Positions 23,701-36,427 of a DNA stretch of 64,000 nucleotides are shown here, in pieces. The DNA is taken from positions 12,085,395 to 12,149,394 of the forward strand of contig OZ022577.1 of the NCBI GenBank assembly GCA_963669155.1, written 5' to 3'. Position 1 is the first letter of the stretch, and every line of letters starts with the position of its first letter. This DNA is from Arbacia lixula (lineage: Eukaryota; Echinodermata; Echinoidea; Arbacioida; Arbaciidae). A program made the translations under genes and the position numbers. The notes under the pieces were generated by a model. It did not search any database. It worked only from the letters and a program-made list of their open reading frames with translations, and was not told where the DNA came from.

Positions 23701-26700
23701 CCACTTCTGTTTTTTCACAAAAAATGATTGTTAACATACATACATTGATACATAACATACATTGAAACATCTACATAATTCCAGCACTTTTCAGTGGATT
23801 AATTTAACCTTTTAAAAATAAAAACATTTAATCAAATTTCCTGTTTTTTTTTGTTTAATTCCAATATATATTTTTCATGTTTATAATAATTTATTATAGA
23901 GGGTTTGCATTTTGCAAAAGAGGGTCACATGTTACTTTGTCTATTGTTCAATAAAACTTGTTTAAGTTTAATTACAATATAATTCAAAGCATTGTTTTGT
24001 AATCCACATAATGTAAACACAACAAAAAAAATAAGTACCCCCCATAACTTTTTATAGAAGAGGTTTTGGACAAAAAGATTTGGCAGGATCGTTCCTTAAC
24101 TTATTGACTAACTTATGTGTGAAAATCACATTAATCCAATTAGTCATACATGGGTGGGCAAATTTTAAAAGCAAAAATGTCACTTTTCAAAAGTCACAAG
24201 GGTAATTGTTTATGCCGTTTTAACAATACATTTTGGCGTTTCTTGTACGATTTTTAAAGTGTTTTCACTCAACCTTGACACAAAAATGACTTTGTATGTT
24301 TACATAATAGGTCATGTTACATCTTTGTAAAAATATCCAGTTTTATTTTTTCACCAAAATAAAGGGTTTTTAAAAGTTTCAAACTCAAGAGGGATGAGTA
24401 TTTGTTAAAACGGTGCTCACTCAACCAGAACAATGGGTTAAGAGTCTAGATAGGTGTTAGTGCATTGAGAAATGGATGATAAACATTGAAAGGACATAAA
24501 TTATGCACCAGAAATGGAATTCATCAAAAATTCATATGACAGAATCCCAAAATTACCCTTGTGACTTTTGAAAAGGTACATTTTTGCCTTTAAAGTTTGC
24601 CCACTCATGCATGACTAATTGGATTAATGTGATTTTCACACATAAGTTAGTCAATATGTTAAGGAATAATCCTGCCAAATTATTTAGCCCAAAACCTCTT
24701 CGATAAAAAGTTATGCTATTTGGCTTGGGGGAGGGGGGACTTACTTTTTTGTTGTTTATTTTCTCTAGTTAATTTCATGTAAATGCCAGTCATTTAAGAA
24801 ATCCAAATGTGTCATTTAATTCATTGTAATTTTTGTTTTATTATTATTGGGGGTGGGATGTCTAAAAGTAAAGTACCAGCTGACTCAAACCTGTAACACC
24901 TGATATGTTATTTTGAACATTACAATCTCATCAGCAGGTACAGTACATTTTAATCAGAATAGTGCTCTACACAGAAAAGTATGTGGTCAAGTTTATGATA
25001 AGTTTAAGGACAAATTGAAGATATCGTTAGAAAAAAAAAACTTTCCCTTTGCATTTGGAAAGGGAGCTACATGAAAGCACAAGAGCCAAACTTTAAAGAA
25101 GTACTCATAGGTATGTATTTCATGCCTTTATGAATTCTATATCGGTGTTCTGTTTTTTACATTTTGTAAACTCGATGTGTATGTAGTTCATGCAATGTTT
25201 TATTTAAAACATTTGAAATGTCTGAAAAGTAGCAACACTACCTTTGAACGATAATGTTTTGTTAACTTGAATTATGTTAATATACTGTGGTACATGTATG
25301 TAGGTGCTAAACTGTACCAGTACTCATGTGTATCATTTCAGTCTTTGTGTACATCAGATCATGCTCAGTGTACATAGTGGTGAGTAAGGTTATCTCACTG
25401 AACATACATACAATTAACCAGAGGTACATGTTATTTACAGACAGAGCAATTCTGCCATGCATGTGAAGCATAGTACTGTATAAGTGGTTTCTTTCGCGGG
25501 GGTTTATTAGCGAATTTCGCGAATTGGGATGCGTCCGCGAAGTTAACATCGCGCAAAAAGGTTTTGAGAATTTAACGCGAATTTATCCACGCTAGAAAAT
25601 GTGTTAAACTTAACAAGCAGAGTTGCGTATGCAGCGCTATAAATAGCACAGCCACACACAACAACGATATAGCGCGCGATGCGTGGAAGAATGTCCAGAA
25701 TGTAGGTCAAATGAATACGGTCACAGTACTGTAATTCGCACATGATCAGATGGATTACTTAGCCTAGCCTAGTTCTGGTTACTTTAGATTTGCAGAACGC
25801 GAATTTAATATCGCGCGAAAATGTCGGGACCCCCGCCGAGCGCGAAAATATCTGCACGAGAAAAAAAAAACACTTTTACAGTATCATGTCTTCATGTATA
25901 CATCTGCCATGTTAAGGAGGAATACTGTTAAATGCAAGCTGAATTATGCAATTTTGTTTCCATTCAATTAAATTATGATTTGAAACTTCATATCTGATAG
26001 GACATTTTCAATTTATGCAAATGTTATGCATGTCTTTCAAATATAATATTATTAATGGTAACCCCAAGAATTGTCGGAGGTTTGTCCGCACAAAGATGTT
26101 AAAATTACACAGAGTACCATCAACCATCTAATTGATAGTGCAGATTAATTTTTCTCTTCTTCGAGTCACAAAAGAAAACTAGCACAAATTAAGAATGTAT
26201 TTTTGATGCCATGCTCAATGTTGATGACTCTCTGATGGACATGATGCAATGGCGTATGCATCATATCGTTAAGAGCAGCTGCCAGGTATGAATATTGAAT
26301 GGCAGCATTGATCCACTCGATGGATATCCCTTTCTTTTAACGTTTCTTGTCCGAGTACATGTTAATATATTCATAATGCTGAACCACTGATTCCACCCAT
26401 TGAAACCGAATCACCCCAGATGAACAGGTGAATGTCATAACAATGTGTAAGCAGTCAAGAGGAAAGCTTGCATTAATATGAATATATTATGAAAATAGCT
26501 TCTATACAATATTCTCCACAGACGGATGCTCATGTACAGTGTATACACAAGATTAAAAAATAAATATATTTCATTTTGTTTTGTCATAAAAACAGAAAAA
26601 CGTTATTTAACATGCACTGTTCATGCAGAAAATGTGTTAGTTCATAGTGTACACATAAAATGAAATGGGTACATTTACAATTCATATGGTATAGTAAGCA

Positions 26701-29700
26701 GATGAAGAGAATTCATGTTGAATGTCTGTACCTACAACCAGAATGACGAAGAAAGGGGGAAGGAGGGAGGGAGGGTGGGAGGGGAGGTACTGTACGAGAA
26801 TCAATTCAATGATGGGCTGAGGCATCAGCACAAGTATGTTTAGGATGTCAGAATTGTTTGACGTGCGATCAAGTATCTGGGTGCATATGCTTTTCTCTCT
26901 CTCCCACTCTCTCTCTCTCTCTCTTGGTGGATCAGCGTAGTGTGCATCTAATGTAATATTACAGTGTACATTGTAATTCACCATTAGATCCTACGATTTT
27001 CCGATGCGTGTTGCCCTCTGTGTACAGTAGTATGTCTGTAGTCGAGGAGCTCTCGTTATGGAAGATGCATGCCCACAACTGTTGAATGCACCCATACAAG
27101 CTGAGGTTTTTCATTGACCCAGTTGTGGCGTATTATGCGGATCAAAGGATGCACTCCTATTGTGGTGAGCATAGTTATAGAGGGCAGACAGTACATGCTT
27201 CATGTTGTATTTTGTGGCTCATGCTTATTCTCTGTCTATCACTATAATGTGGTGTGCAACTGGATGCTGAAGGAATGCCAGCAAACAAATCACACTGCTA
27301 CAATGTAATGTAGATTCAGACTTAAGAGGTGAGTCTGTTAAAGAGTGGTGGTGAGATGTGATCTTCATTTATGGTAAACATTACCAGTATTTGGTATTGA
27401 TTAACATCTACATACTTGAAAAAAGTCAAAATTAAACAATGCCATGCAGGTATTTTATTTTCTTGGAAAAAAGTTAAAATTTGCTGGGCTATTATTTAGC
27501 AATGTGCTTCAACTACTGGTACTAGTACATTTGTAGAGGGAATTCAAAACCTTAATTGTGATGTACAGGTACGAACTAAACATATACAACATGTACAAAC
27601 CCTTGCTCTGTGCATGTGTGTGTACAAAGTAAGCTTAACTCAAGAATAATGAGCCGTATAATGTACCGATATGGTATGAACATGTAAATTAACTTCATAT
27701 ATTGTACACTGCACACCTGTGCATGGGTTGTTTACCTGATAGTGTGTGACAGCCACACCAAGGAGTGACCACAAGAGCTCCTTGGTAACACACACACACA
27801 CAGGTTGGAAAGAATGGGCTTGATTATATTTTATACAGCCCTTTGTTGACATTCACACCCTACATTGTGTCACAGGTGTAAATCTAAATGTAAATAGTGG
27901 TTAGTTTATTATTTTAGCTATTGAGAACCTCAATGTAAGCAAAGAGTGGGCTTCATTCATTGATGATGGGTCGTGTTTTGACAGATATAATCTGCACTAG
28001 TATTTGATTAAGATCCATATTTGTTATGAAAAGCGTGACTGGGCTAAACAATTCCATCCCACCTACACATTATACATGTATGCTGCACACGTACACATAC
28101 ATTTACCATACCAGTAGTTGTACACAAGTGAACGTGACTGCATACAGCTCTGTACATATACACTACAGTTTCATTAGTTTCCCTCATAATCACATGCACA
28201 TGTGCACTTAATATTGATTTTAGCAACCTTGTATACTCATCAATTATCACACCTTTCAGTTTACTAGGGAAAGTTGGTGATGTGTGATGGTGGTGGTGGG
28301 GAAAGGGTGGTTTGGGGAGAGAGAGAGCCAAACTAAGGATAGATTACCAGTAATACTGGCAATCACATGCAGCTGTTGAACAATATTCATCGACAGTATT
28401 CAAGGACAGAGGTTGTTTTGGGCAAAGTATTTTGGAAAACAGGCCATTTAATTTTTGATACAATTTGTTGGAGCGTTTGCTTTGGGTTGAAAGTAATCTT
28501 TAACTCTGGGCATTTCTGTACTGTAAGTTTAAGTTTAAGCTCTTAGATTGAAGTACATTTACTGATAGTTGTATTGTACTACTGTAGAGCCAACGCAGTA
28601 AAGAGCGACATGAGTAATTAGGGTATTACATAGTGCACAGTTATTGAACACAAACATCTCAACATGATATCACTCCTGTACATTGCACATTATAGAAATC
28701 ATAGAAGATTTATTAGATTTTAAAACAGGTCTGTACAATCAATATTTAATATGCTTCTCTTATAAAATGTACAGTATCTGTAATACCTATTTACCTTTTA
28801 GTAGTTTTATAACATTTCTTTCTCTTTTTTTTCTGTGTTGTATGTTGCAGGAAATTGAATTGGTAGAAGAACCTGAATGCACAGAGGTCTTCCCAGCATT
28901 CCTCAAGTTCTTGTATTCGTGCCACATTGTCCTCACCATTGAGAACACCCTGCCCATCCTAATGCTGGCAGACAAGTACAATGTGTGCGACCTTCGGCGC
29001 GTCTGCATCGACTTCGCCACCAACAGCATCATCCCCAAACTGCCCCTCAAGGATGTCTTCCATGTGTGGTACCAGTACGCCACCAAGTGCTACCACCAGA
29101 CGCTGATCACAGCATCCATCAAGGCACTGTCCCCCAAGGCCGACGACATCATGTCCCTGCCGGACTGGAGCACAGAGTGGCTGGCGCTAGACCGGGACCA
29201 GCTCTCGCAGTTCCTCAAGAGCTCCCACCTGACTGTAAGGAACGAACTCCTGGTGTTCCGTGCAGTGATCAAATGGATTGAGTCCCCAAAGCACCCAGAG
29301 AGGACCCAGAAGATGGGGGATATCCTCAAAGAGATGATCCCCCATATACGTTTCCCCATGATGACGCCTGAGCAGCTGGAGCAGCTAGAGAAGCACAGAG
29401 TTATTGAGCAGTTCCCGTCGTTGTTCACTGCACCTCTCTTGCAAGCGTACAAGTACAATGCCTTATCCTTGGAGGCCCGCGCGAACAACGCAGACTTTCT
29501 CTCCACAAGTTATCTCTTGCGAAACTACACCGACCTGAGGTGGGACAAACGGATTGTCCTCTCAGGGTACTCACAGTTTAACCGCCTTCAGGAGGTCATG
29601 CCCAGGTTCTCCACCCGGTCCTCATCCTACCCACACTCCAGCTGGGACTGGGAGCTTAAGATCTATCCCAAGGGGTCGTCGTCCAACAACGAGGACTTCC

Positions 29701-29945
29701 GCATGATCCTGTACTCCAACGTGGTCCTGGACCAGCCTAGGCCCATCGAGTACATGGTCCAGGTTGTCAATGACTCCAAGGTCCTCGCAGTTACCACCGG
29801 CAAGAAGAACTTTACAAAGTCACGGTATCATTCTGATACAGACATCGACAAGAAGGTGCCTTTGAACGATCTGATGACATCCACGAGTCAGTACATTGTT
29901 AATGACGAATTGGTGGTGCAAGTTTTTCTCAAACCATTGCAGTGA
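20325..29945 (+). CDS. BTB/BACK domain protein, BTBD17-like
   Basis: Two coding exons, 20325-20771 and 28851-29945, join in phase 0 to give 513 residues. Residues 1-45 are Gly/Pro/Ala-rich, followed by an acidic linker (EDEDKDD near 74-80). A BTB/POZ fold spans about 108-215 (LSDIKLKVGFEEFNAHKLVL, EVFERMF, then FPAFLKFLYSCHI and LADKYNV). A BACK-type helical region spans about 225-335 (DVFHVWYQYA, LTVRNELLVFRAVIKWIE, IRFPMMTPEQL). The last 150 residues resemble the C-terminus of BTBD17, ending YIVNDELVVQVFLKPLQ. Vertebrate BTBD17 has a signal peptide; this protein shows none. BTB proteins dimerise and often serve as adaptors, but the substrate is unknown. The frame is open from the ATG back to an acceptor at 20291, so an upstream coding exon is possible. 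The intron is 8.1 kb. Confidence 0.88.
21097..21260 (+). repeat. direct repeat, left copy (partner at 23326-23480)
   Basis: The shared order is GCTCTAAATGGAA, GGGGGAGGG, CACAGT, ACATGTTT, TTATCTCAAAATT, AATAGAATGTCACAA and CCATCCATTTTCTC. The two copies flank the 21420-22805 element at a spacing of about 2.2 kb. Confidence 0.8.
21420..22805. mobile_element. TIR element filled with about 160-bp tandem repeats
   Basis: TATGCCTCTGCC at 21420-21431 is mirrored by GGCAGAGGCATA at 22794-22805. The interior begins with a CCGTCCATCTGTCC motif and then repeats a unit of about 160-170 bp. The block ACATTTTTGG recurs at 21722, 21891, 22051 and 22211. Units carry AGGTCAAAGGTCAATGAACT and AATAAATCCAAATCCA. 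The copies starting 21891 and 22051 are the most alike. No coding capacity is seen. Confidence 0.75.
23326..23480 (+). repeat. direct repeat, right copy (partner at 21097-21260)
   Basis: Diverged copy of the sequence described for 21097-21260, on the far side of the TIR element. Confidence 0.8.
24019..24756. mobile_element. family B MITE with arms of about 200 bp
   Basis: The left arm starts ACAACAAAAAAAATAAGTAC and runs through TTGGCAGGATCGTTCCTTAA, AGTTAGTCATACATG-like sequence and AAAAGTCACAAGGGTAAT. The right arm holds the complements (ATTACCCTTGTGACTTTTGA-like, ACTCATGCATGACTAATTGG, CCTCTTCGATAAAAAG) and ends CTTACTTTTTTGTTGT. The whole folds on itself; no protein is encoded. Confidence 0.85.
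25474..25883. mobile_element. MITE, CGCG-rich family, 410 bp
   Basis: The termini TACTGTATAAGTG and CACTTTTACAGTA are near complements. The interior is unusually CpG-rich for an intron (GCGAATTTCGCG, TCGCGCGAAAATG, GAGCGCGAAAATA), with facing CGCG motifs. Confidence 0.7.
28851..29945 (+). CDS. BTBD17-like coding exon 2 (terminal)
   Basis: The acceptor TTGCAG ends at 28850 and the stop TGA is at 29943-29945. The exon adds 364 residues: the second half of the BTB domain, the BACK region and the C-terminal domain. Codons are GC-rich at third positions, as in exon 1 and unlike the flanks. Confidence 0.92.
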   Translation, partial: EIELVEEPECTEVFPAFLKFLYSCHIVLTIENTLPILMLADKYNVCDLRRVCIDFATNSIIPKLPLKDVFHVWYQYATKCYHQTLITASIKALSPKADDIMSLPDWSTEWLALDRDQLSQFLKSSHLTVRNELLVFRAVIKWIESPKHPERTQKMGDILKEMIPHIRFPMMTPEQLEQLEKHRVIEQFPSLFTAPLLQAYKYNALSLEARANNADFLSTSYLLRNYTDLRWDKRIVLSGYSQFNRLQEVMPRFSTRSSSYPHSSWDWELKIYPKGSSSNNEDFRMILYSNVVLDQPRPIEYMVQVVNDSKVLAVTTGKKNFTKSRYHSDTDIDKKVPLNDLMTSTSQYIVNDELVVQVFLKPLQ

Positions 29946-32900
29946 AGGTAGAGTTACTCTTGCGTATTTTGTGTGTGATGCAATACTGTCAGGACATTGT
30001 GAAAGTAGGCAGTGACGTTTTTCCATAGATTAGTCGCAACCTAGAGGTCTGCCCCTACTGCAACACTGCTTCATGTAGATTGAGTGGACAATCCTAGGAA
30101 TTTACTATGAACACAGGCATTTGCTATATGTGATAAGTGGTAAATTATGTGCTCACCAATCACTGGTGCGCAAATAGAAATGCAAATTAGCAAAACAAGG
30201 CTTCTTTCCTCACCCTCTCATGAGTGAGTTAGCTGGTAGGTGGCACATGTGATGTACCTGATATGTATTCAAGTGATACCTCAGCCACCAAGTTGCAGGT
30301 CCATTACTGTTGGGTGTTAAGCCAAACTGTCTAGAGATCAAAGTCCTTCTGAACAAGTTGACCTGGGTCATATTTACAGAAGTAGAAAATGCTTGAAAAT
30401 GGTAACCACATTGTCTGAAATTCCTGTAGAGAGATGTAATGTCAACTCTGTCTGCCTGTGTGTGACCATTATGTAGCAGCGTCATTGGCATTGCATAGAC
30501 ATAGACGAGACATGTGCAATTGCGCACAAAATAAATTGTCATCCTCAGTGAGTATGGTTGTAAAACACAATAAACTTTCTGATAAGATTTCTTATTTTTC
30601 ACTTAACTTTCACCAAATTAATGCTCTGGTCTGCCTTGAGATAAATTTAACTTATTTGTAGGGGTTCGTTCTAATTTAAAGGAGGTTTATCACTTTTTCT
30701 GGCCTTATAAATAAGATTTGGTAATTACACAGACAAAATAAAATGCTGATCTTTAACGTCCATAAGAATCTAGGAAATCAATCAGGACTTATAAAGAGTT
30801 CATATCGACCTTTCCAAGCTTGAGGATTTTTTACTGGGTGGGCTAAAAATAGAGTCTACTTCCTGCAAACTCTTGCTCTGAAAAAGATTTTTTGAACATC
30901 ACAATTTGAGCAACTCAACAGGATGGATGCCATGACCATACACCGATCTTGCCAGCTTTCATCTAAGGTTATGATTATGGACATTTACTGCAAGATTACG
31001 TCTTTATAAGTCCAACTTCATGTTGCATTTGAAAAAAAGCTTAGCCTTAGAAGCAAACAACAAAGCAATGTTTTTTACCCTGTATTCAAATCCTAAATCA
31101 CTTTTTATTATCATATTCATAAAATGGCACAATGTTATGTATTTGTGGTTCATGCAATGCTCAACATGATTGGATTTTGTCTGCAAAAGGGGTACAATAT
31201 GTCTAAGAACTGTGTGTTCTTGTTTCCAGAAAATATTATCATGTTAACTTGAATTGAATCATGCAGTTGTAATATTTAGTTATTAACTAATCGGTTAAAC
31301 AGGGTACTACCATTGTCCCCCTTTCAGTCAAGATAGCACAATGGAGATACTGCTCGTCATTGAAATCAACTTCTGTATGTATAATGTTTAATAAGAATAC
31401 ATCAGTATGCTGGCTTTATTCATATTGTTTGTTTCTCCATTTCATTGATGAAAAGTTGAAAACAACAGAAGCATACCAGGTTCTGCTACTATTGATATCT
31501 ATCTGATATTTTATCAGATCAAATGTGGAATGATAACAAATTATGAATGAAGCTACATGTGAAGATACACGTAAGCTGTATAATGCGTTGCACAGGATTT
31601 GCTCGTGCAAACAGTCCGTAGTTAAGATCTGTGGTAGAGAAGAAATGTCTTGTTTACTTATTCCAAATGATGTTCCTGATATTCCTGATGATGTGATCTC
31701 CAAAATGAACAAATATTCAGACCAAATATGCATGTATGGAATGTATTTCTTTATTTGTGAATGGATGACATACAGTAAGTAGAGATGATCAGTGAATAAC
31801 AGTGTATTTATTGTTTTGTCCCTTTTTGTATTAAGATGAAGTCTGACTATATATGCAATTCATATAAATGTCTATGTCTACAAAGTTTTCACTCACATGT
31901 TACTGGTAAAATGTGTTCCCTGCTACCAGAATTAATGTACTCACTTTATAATATTATTTATCATTTGCAATCTGAATGTATGTGTTACTTTAAAAATGTG
32001 TGTATATGCTGAAAAACTCTTTCGAATATGTCCCTGAATATATATCTTAAACTCTTGGTACCAAGCTATTAAAGGCCCATTGATTTGGCTCAATTATGGG
32101 CAGCTCGAAGGTGAGAGTAGTTTATACTTTGTAGATATATGTGAGTTAATGTGCAATGCCATTGTGAAATAGCCTTTATTTATTACCCATTATTTGTAAT
32201 GCAGTGATTATTGATGATTCAATTTCATCAGCCTACATGATTAAATGTGTGCGTGTATAGTAGAGACAAGCAGGCTGTTATTTATTAACAAATCTGTCTG
32301 TATACCGAGAGAAATGCTAGTCAAAGTACCGATACTGTCTTTACAAATCCTGCCTTTCTATTACCCATTATTTATGACCAGAAACATTGTATGAGATACA
32401 AGTAATTTCTAAGCGTGAGTGAGTGCCATACCAATGGAAAGTTACTTTCAATATGAGAAATTTATCACAATTATATATTTGTTTATATTTGTAGCAAAAT
32501 TAACAAACAAAACATTTCAAGTTTCTGCAACACATAGATCATGCCATTAGCCATGCTGGTTGTTTCATTGTGCTGTGTTATTTACATGTGCCACTTTTGT
32601 TTGAAGAATAGTTGTTTCATATCATTCAAATAGTAAAGTCACCATGTGGATGCAAATAATAATGTGTGTAATGACTTAAGACTACCGTACATACATGTGG
32701 TTGAAAAAAGTAGAAAACTTCAAGGCACAGAGCTGTGCATGGAAATAGCTCAAGGAGCTGTGAGCATTGTGGGCCTTACTTGTTGACATGGGGTACATTT
32801 CTTGCAGAATGAGATGCATCCAACACTGTCAAGGTGGTGATTTATTATACTTAACTTATGATATTGCAGCTTAACTTATGTTTTTTCTCATCACTGGTGT

Positions 32901-35330
32901 TACCAATTTGATTATCCTGAAAAACAGTCATAACTGTGTAATTATTTTCCAGCACTCTCTACCCAATCTCCACATAATGTGCTCTACTTTGACAAAGAAA
33001 GCAGTAATATTCACTCAAATTTGAGATATCGGCATTCCCAAAATTCTGGCAAAATCTGAAAAAGGGAAATTCATTTTGCTGTGAGATATTCAATCTAACA
33101 TGATGTGGTGTTGCATTACGGTAATCCAAAGCAAAAGACAGACACGTTTTACTCGTTTACCTACAAGTAAATTCCCTTTTGATACATGCTCTCTTATGTC
33201 AAAATAGTTATTTTTACTGATTTGTTTTTCTTCTCAGTGGAAATTCCTTTTTTTTTGTACACATGTATGGACTGCTCAAAGTCATTTGTAAGTGATAATG
33301 CAAGCCACACATTGTCTTCATGTTTGCCATGGGTGTAAATGTAAATTCTATGCTGCACAGAGCAATGATATCATTATTTGTTTAAGAAGGTCTTGGAATT
33401 ATTTCTACTGCAAGCAGTTCTCAATTTCAGATCCTTTGTTTCTCCAACTTTGCACAATACTGGATCCCTCATAATTCAAGTAAAATCCAACTTGTTTCTA
33501 ATATACTGTGTACCATGATCAAACTGTCAGCACAATGTACATTTACAATTATCCAGTAGAGTTTCTTGCATTTATTTATTAGCAATTCATATGCCATTGA
33601 AATGACATACGAATAATATATTTTTTCTCTATTTATTTCATGGCATGACCTAAAGTTAACGGAGTGTTCTTGTTTATGTGTGTGTTTTCATGTGTATTTA
33701 TATCAATTGTATGTCCACGTTTCTTAAAAAGCTCTTGCCTTCAAATAGCTCATATTAAACTCTGCAGTCTAATAAAATGACAAGCAAATCATTTTGGTGT
33801 GCAAGATGTCAATGTCAATGTACACTGTCAAATATTTGTATCGGGAGCATGGAGTATGTATGATAGAGGGAGAGAGATTTATATACATAGAGAGAGGGGG
33901 GAATACAGATAGAGACAGAGAGAGAGAAATGGAAAGAGAGATAAGCAGAGAGACAAATGGTGTGTGAATGTCAAAGAGAAATATATAAAAAGAAAAAAAA
34001 AAGATAAAGAGGGGGGTAAATTGAAAGGCAAATTAAAAGGTTGAGATGGGGGAGGAGAGCAGAGCAGGGAGGGTTGTAGATAACCTAGGTTCGAGGCAAG
34101 GAGGATAAAGGGAGAGCTTGACTTGGGGAAAGAGAGAGAGGGAGCTATTTTAAAATGGTGCTGGTTTCCCCAAAGTCCGGTACTCATTTTGATAGTTTCA
34201 AAGGACTGAGCTAGCTGCTTAGCGGTGACAGAGTGGCAAGATTTACATTACTTTATTCATGGACCTACTAGCTAGGTCATGCTTTATCAAAAGACAGAAG
34301 ATCTCTGGTCTGTTTTCTGGACAGAGGCTTAATGCAAAGTTGCAAACAATGTACTAAACCTGGACTAACTTTATGGGATGCCAAATAAAATGTCATGCAA
34401 CATCGTTATAGAATTAATATACAGGGTAATTAATTTTGTCCTCTGAATCATGAAATATTAAGTTAGTCCACATTGTAGTATTAGCAAATAATTGAAAATT
34501 ACTACTGTTGTGATTTTGTGATGAGAATCAATGATTTTCAGACAGCATCAGATGATTTATTTTGCGCCCCATGAAGTTAGTCTGCCTTTAATATGTGGTC
34601 CAAAATAAACCACCATTGTGTATATTGGCCAATATGAATAATATTGTCAGGATGCTATTTGAGCTTTTTGTAAAAACACTATCGTACAATGTGATCATAA
34701 AAACAATTGTCATATGGACTATTTGAGCTTTTCGTTGATTAAGAAGCTAGTCTGTACATCAAAATCCTTTCGCTTAGTTGTGGTGTTCCCACTTTATTTT
34801 CTTTATAAACATACATGTAAGTTTTAATGGAAAACATGCAACAGACCAGGAAGTTATTTATCAAGCATAAATTGTTACATATGCTGCCATCGTATGGAAG
34901 TCATTTTGAAAGCTGTTTGTACAATCATGCACCCATTATTAGCCTATATACGTCTTTAAGGAAAAATGAAGGCAGCAACATGAAACAATCAAGCTGATGA
35001 TGATCAGAGTAATGGACATCCAGTTACCTTGTGTACATTGTGAAGTGATTTTTGTTACACACATATGCCATTTTAACACACAAATACATATGAAGTTTGT
35101 GTAAGAAATATGGAAATTACTTGAGTCTATCTTAGGTAGAAGTTGTCCATATTATAAATTATGACATCAGCTATTGTCAGATTGTTTTTAAAATATTTAT
35201 CCTTTCAAATATGAGTAATGGTACAAATCACATGTAAGAAATATAAGAAATTGATATGTATTTAGCAGATAAGTATCTTAAATTCTCATCTCATGCCCCA
35301 TTGCATTGAACGATGATTTACTAAATCTAA
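29946..35330. other. 3' UTR and intergenic, no gene seen
   Basis: AATAAA occurs at 30530-30535 and 30569-30574, about 0.6 kb past the stop, and could end the BTBD17-like transcript. The rest is AT-rich, with a GA-rich patch at 33865-34145 and no supported exon. Confidence 0.5.
30530..30574 (+). promoter_or_regulatory. candidate polyadenylation signals
   Basis: Two AATAAA hexamers, at 30530 and 30569, are followed by a T-rich stretch (TTTCTTATTTTTC). They are the first canonical signals after the BTBD17-like stop codon. Confidence 0.35.
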
Positions 35331-35332
35331 AC

Positions 35333-36086
35333 ACAACAAAAAAAGTAAGCCCCCCCCCCCCCCCCCTCAGCAACATAGCATAACTTTTTATCGTAGCGGA
35401 TTTGGGCAAAACAAATTTGCAGGATTGTTCCTTAAGTTATTGACTAACTTCTGGGTGAAAATCAGATTAATCCAATCAGTCATGCATAAGTGGGCAAACT
35501 TTAAAGGCAAAAATATAACTTTTCAAAAGTCACAAGGGTATGTTTATGCCGTTTTAACAATACATTTTGGCATGTCTTGTGCGATTTTTGAAGTGTTTTC
35601 ACTCAACCATGACACGAAACTAACTCCTTATGTTTACATAAAAAGTCATGTTACATCTATTCTTAGTCAAAATATTGAGAATTTTATTTTTTCACCAAAA
35701 GGGTTTTTAAAAGTTTCATACTTAAGAGGGATGAGTATTTGGTAAACGGTGCTCACTCAACCAGAACAATGGGTTAAATGTCGGGATAGGTGTTTGTGCA
35801 TCGAGAGGCCGGTGGATGCTAAACATTGAAAGGACGTACATGTACATTATAGACCAGAAATGGAATTCATCAAAAATTGATATAATAGAATCCCAAAATT
35901 ACCCTTGTGACTTTGGAAAAGTGACATTTTTCCCTTTAAAATCTGCCCACTCATGCATGACTAATTGGATGAATGTGATTAGTCAAAAAGTTAAGGAACA
36001 ATCCTGTCAAATATTTTGCCCAAAATCTCTTCGATAAAAAGTTATGCTATTTTGCTTGGGGGAGGGGGGGGGGAGGGGGGGGGATT

Positions 36087-36095
<9 letters not shown>
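35333..36095. mobile_element. family B MITE copy beside the RTRAF promoter
   Basis: Same order and facing arms as the copy at 24019-24756: ACAACAAAAAAAGTAAGCCC, then AAAAGTCACAAGGGTA, a central spacer, then ATTACCCTTGTGACTTTGGA and CTCTTCGATAAAAAG. Its right end runs into poly-G and a (GT)n tract at 36093-36121. Confidence 0.8.
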
Positions 36096-36125
<30 letters not shown>

Positions 36126-36129
36126 CCCC

Positions 36130-36369
36130 CGGGGAAATACCCCTCCCACAGTCGCCCCGCGCGACGATGCGCTATCGATTGATACGCCGCGCCGCGTATG
36201 CAAAAAAAACTATATGCATATGCGCTATGCATGCGCGTGCTGTTGCTGTATTGTACAATGCACTGCGACCAGCCCGCGGACTCTGTCCACGAAACTCCGA
36301 CTCAGCTACATAAAGAACCTTCGGTGCATGCCATTTTAATCCGAAAACTATATTCATTTTCAAAGAAAC
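36130..36369 (+). promoter_or_regulatory. RTRAF: CpG-rich promoter/5' UTR region of RTRAF
   Basis: A patch dense in CpG (CGCCCCGCGCGACGATGCGC, CGCCGCGCCGCGTATG) interrupts AT-rich DNA and lies directly before the RTRAF start codon. A transcription start here is inferred from composition only. Confidence 0.5.
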
Positions 36370-36427
36370 ATGTTCAAACGAAAGTTGCAAGCCCTCGATC
36401 ATCCGAAAGCAAGCATCAATGTTACTG
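36370..36427 (+). CDS. RTRAF: RTRAF exon 1
   Basis: Encodes the first 19 residues (MFKRKLQALDHPKASINVT) and the first base of codon 20, before GTGAGA. Human has MFRRKLTALDYHNP at the same place. The exon was found by matching the phase required by exon 2. Confidence 0.92.

Larger units (their letters stand above)
20772..28850 (+). other. BTBD17-like intron, 8.1 kb
   Basis: Bounded by GTGAAC at 20772 and a T-rich tract plus TTGCAG at 28850. It contains the tandem-repeat element at 21420-22805 between direct repeats, the family B element at 24019-24756 and the CGCG-family element at 25474-25883. Segments 22980-23230 and 26190-26460 look non-repetitive. No other gene was seen inside. Confidence 0.8.

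Noticed and set aside
29090..29506. Minus-strand frame of 138 codons opposite the BTBD17-like exon
   Set aside because: Antisense shadow of a GC-rich coding exon; the plus strand has the domain matches.
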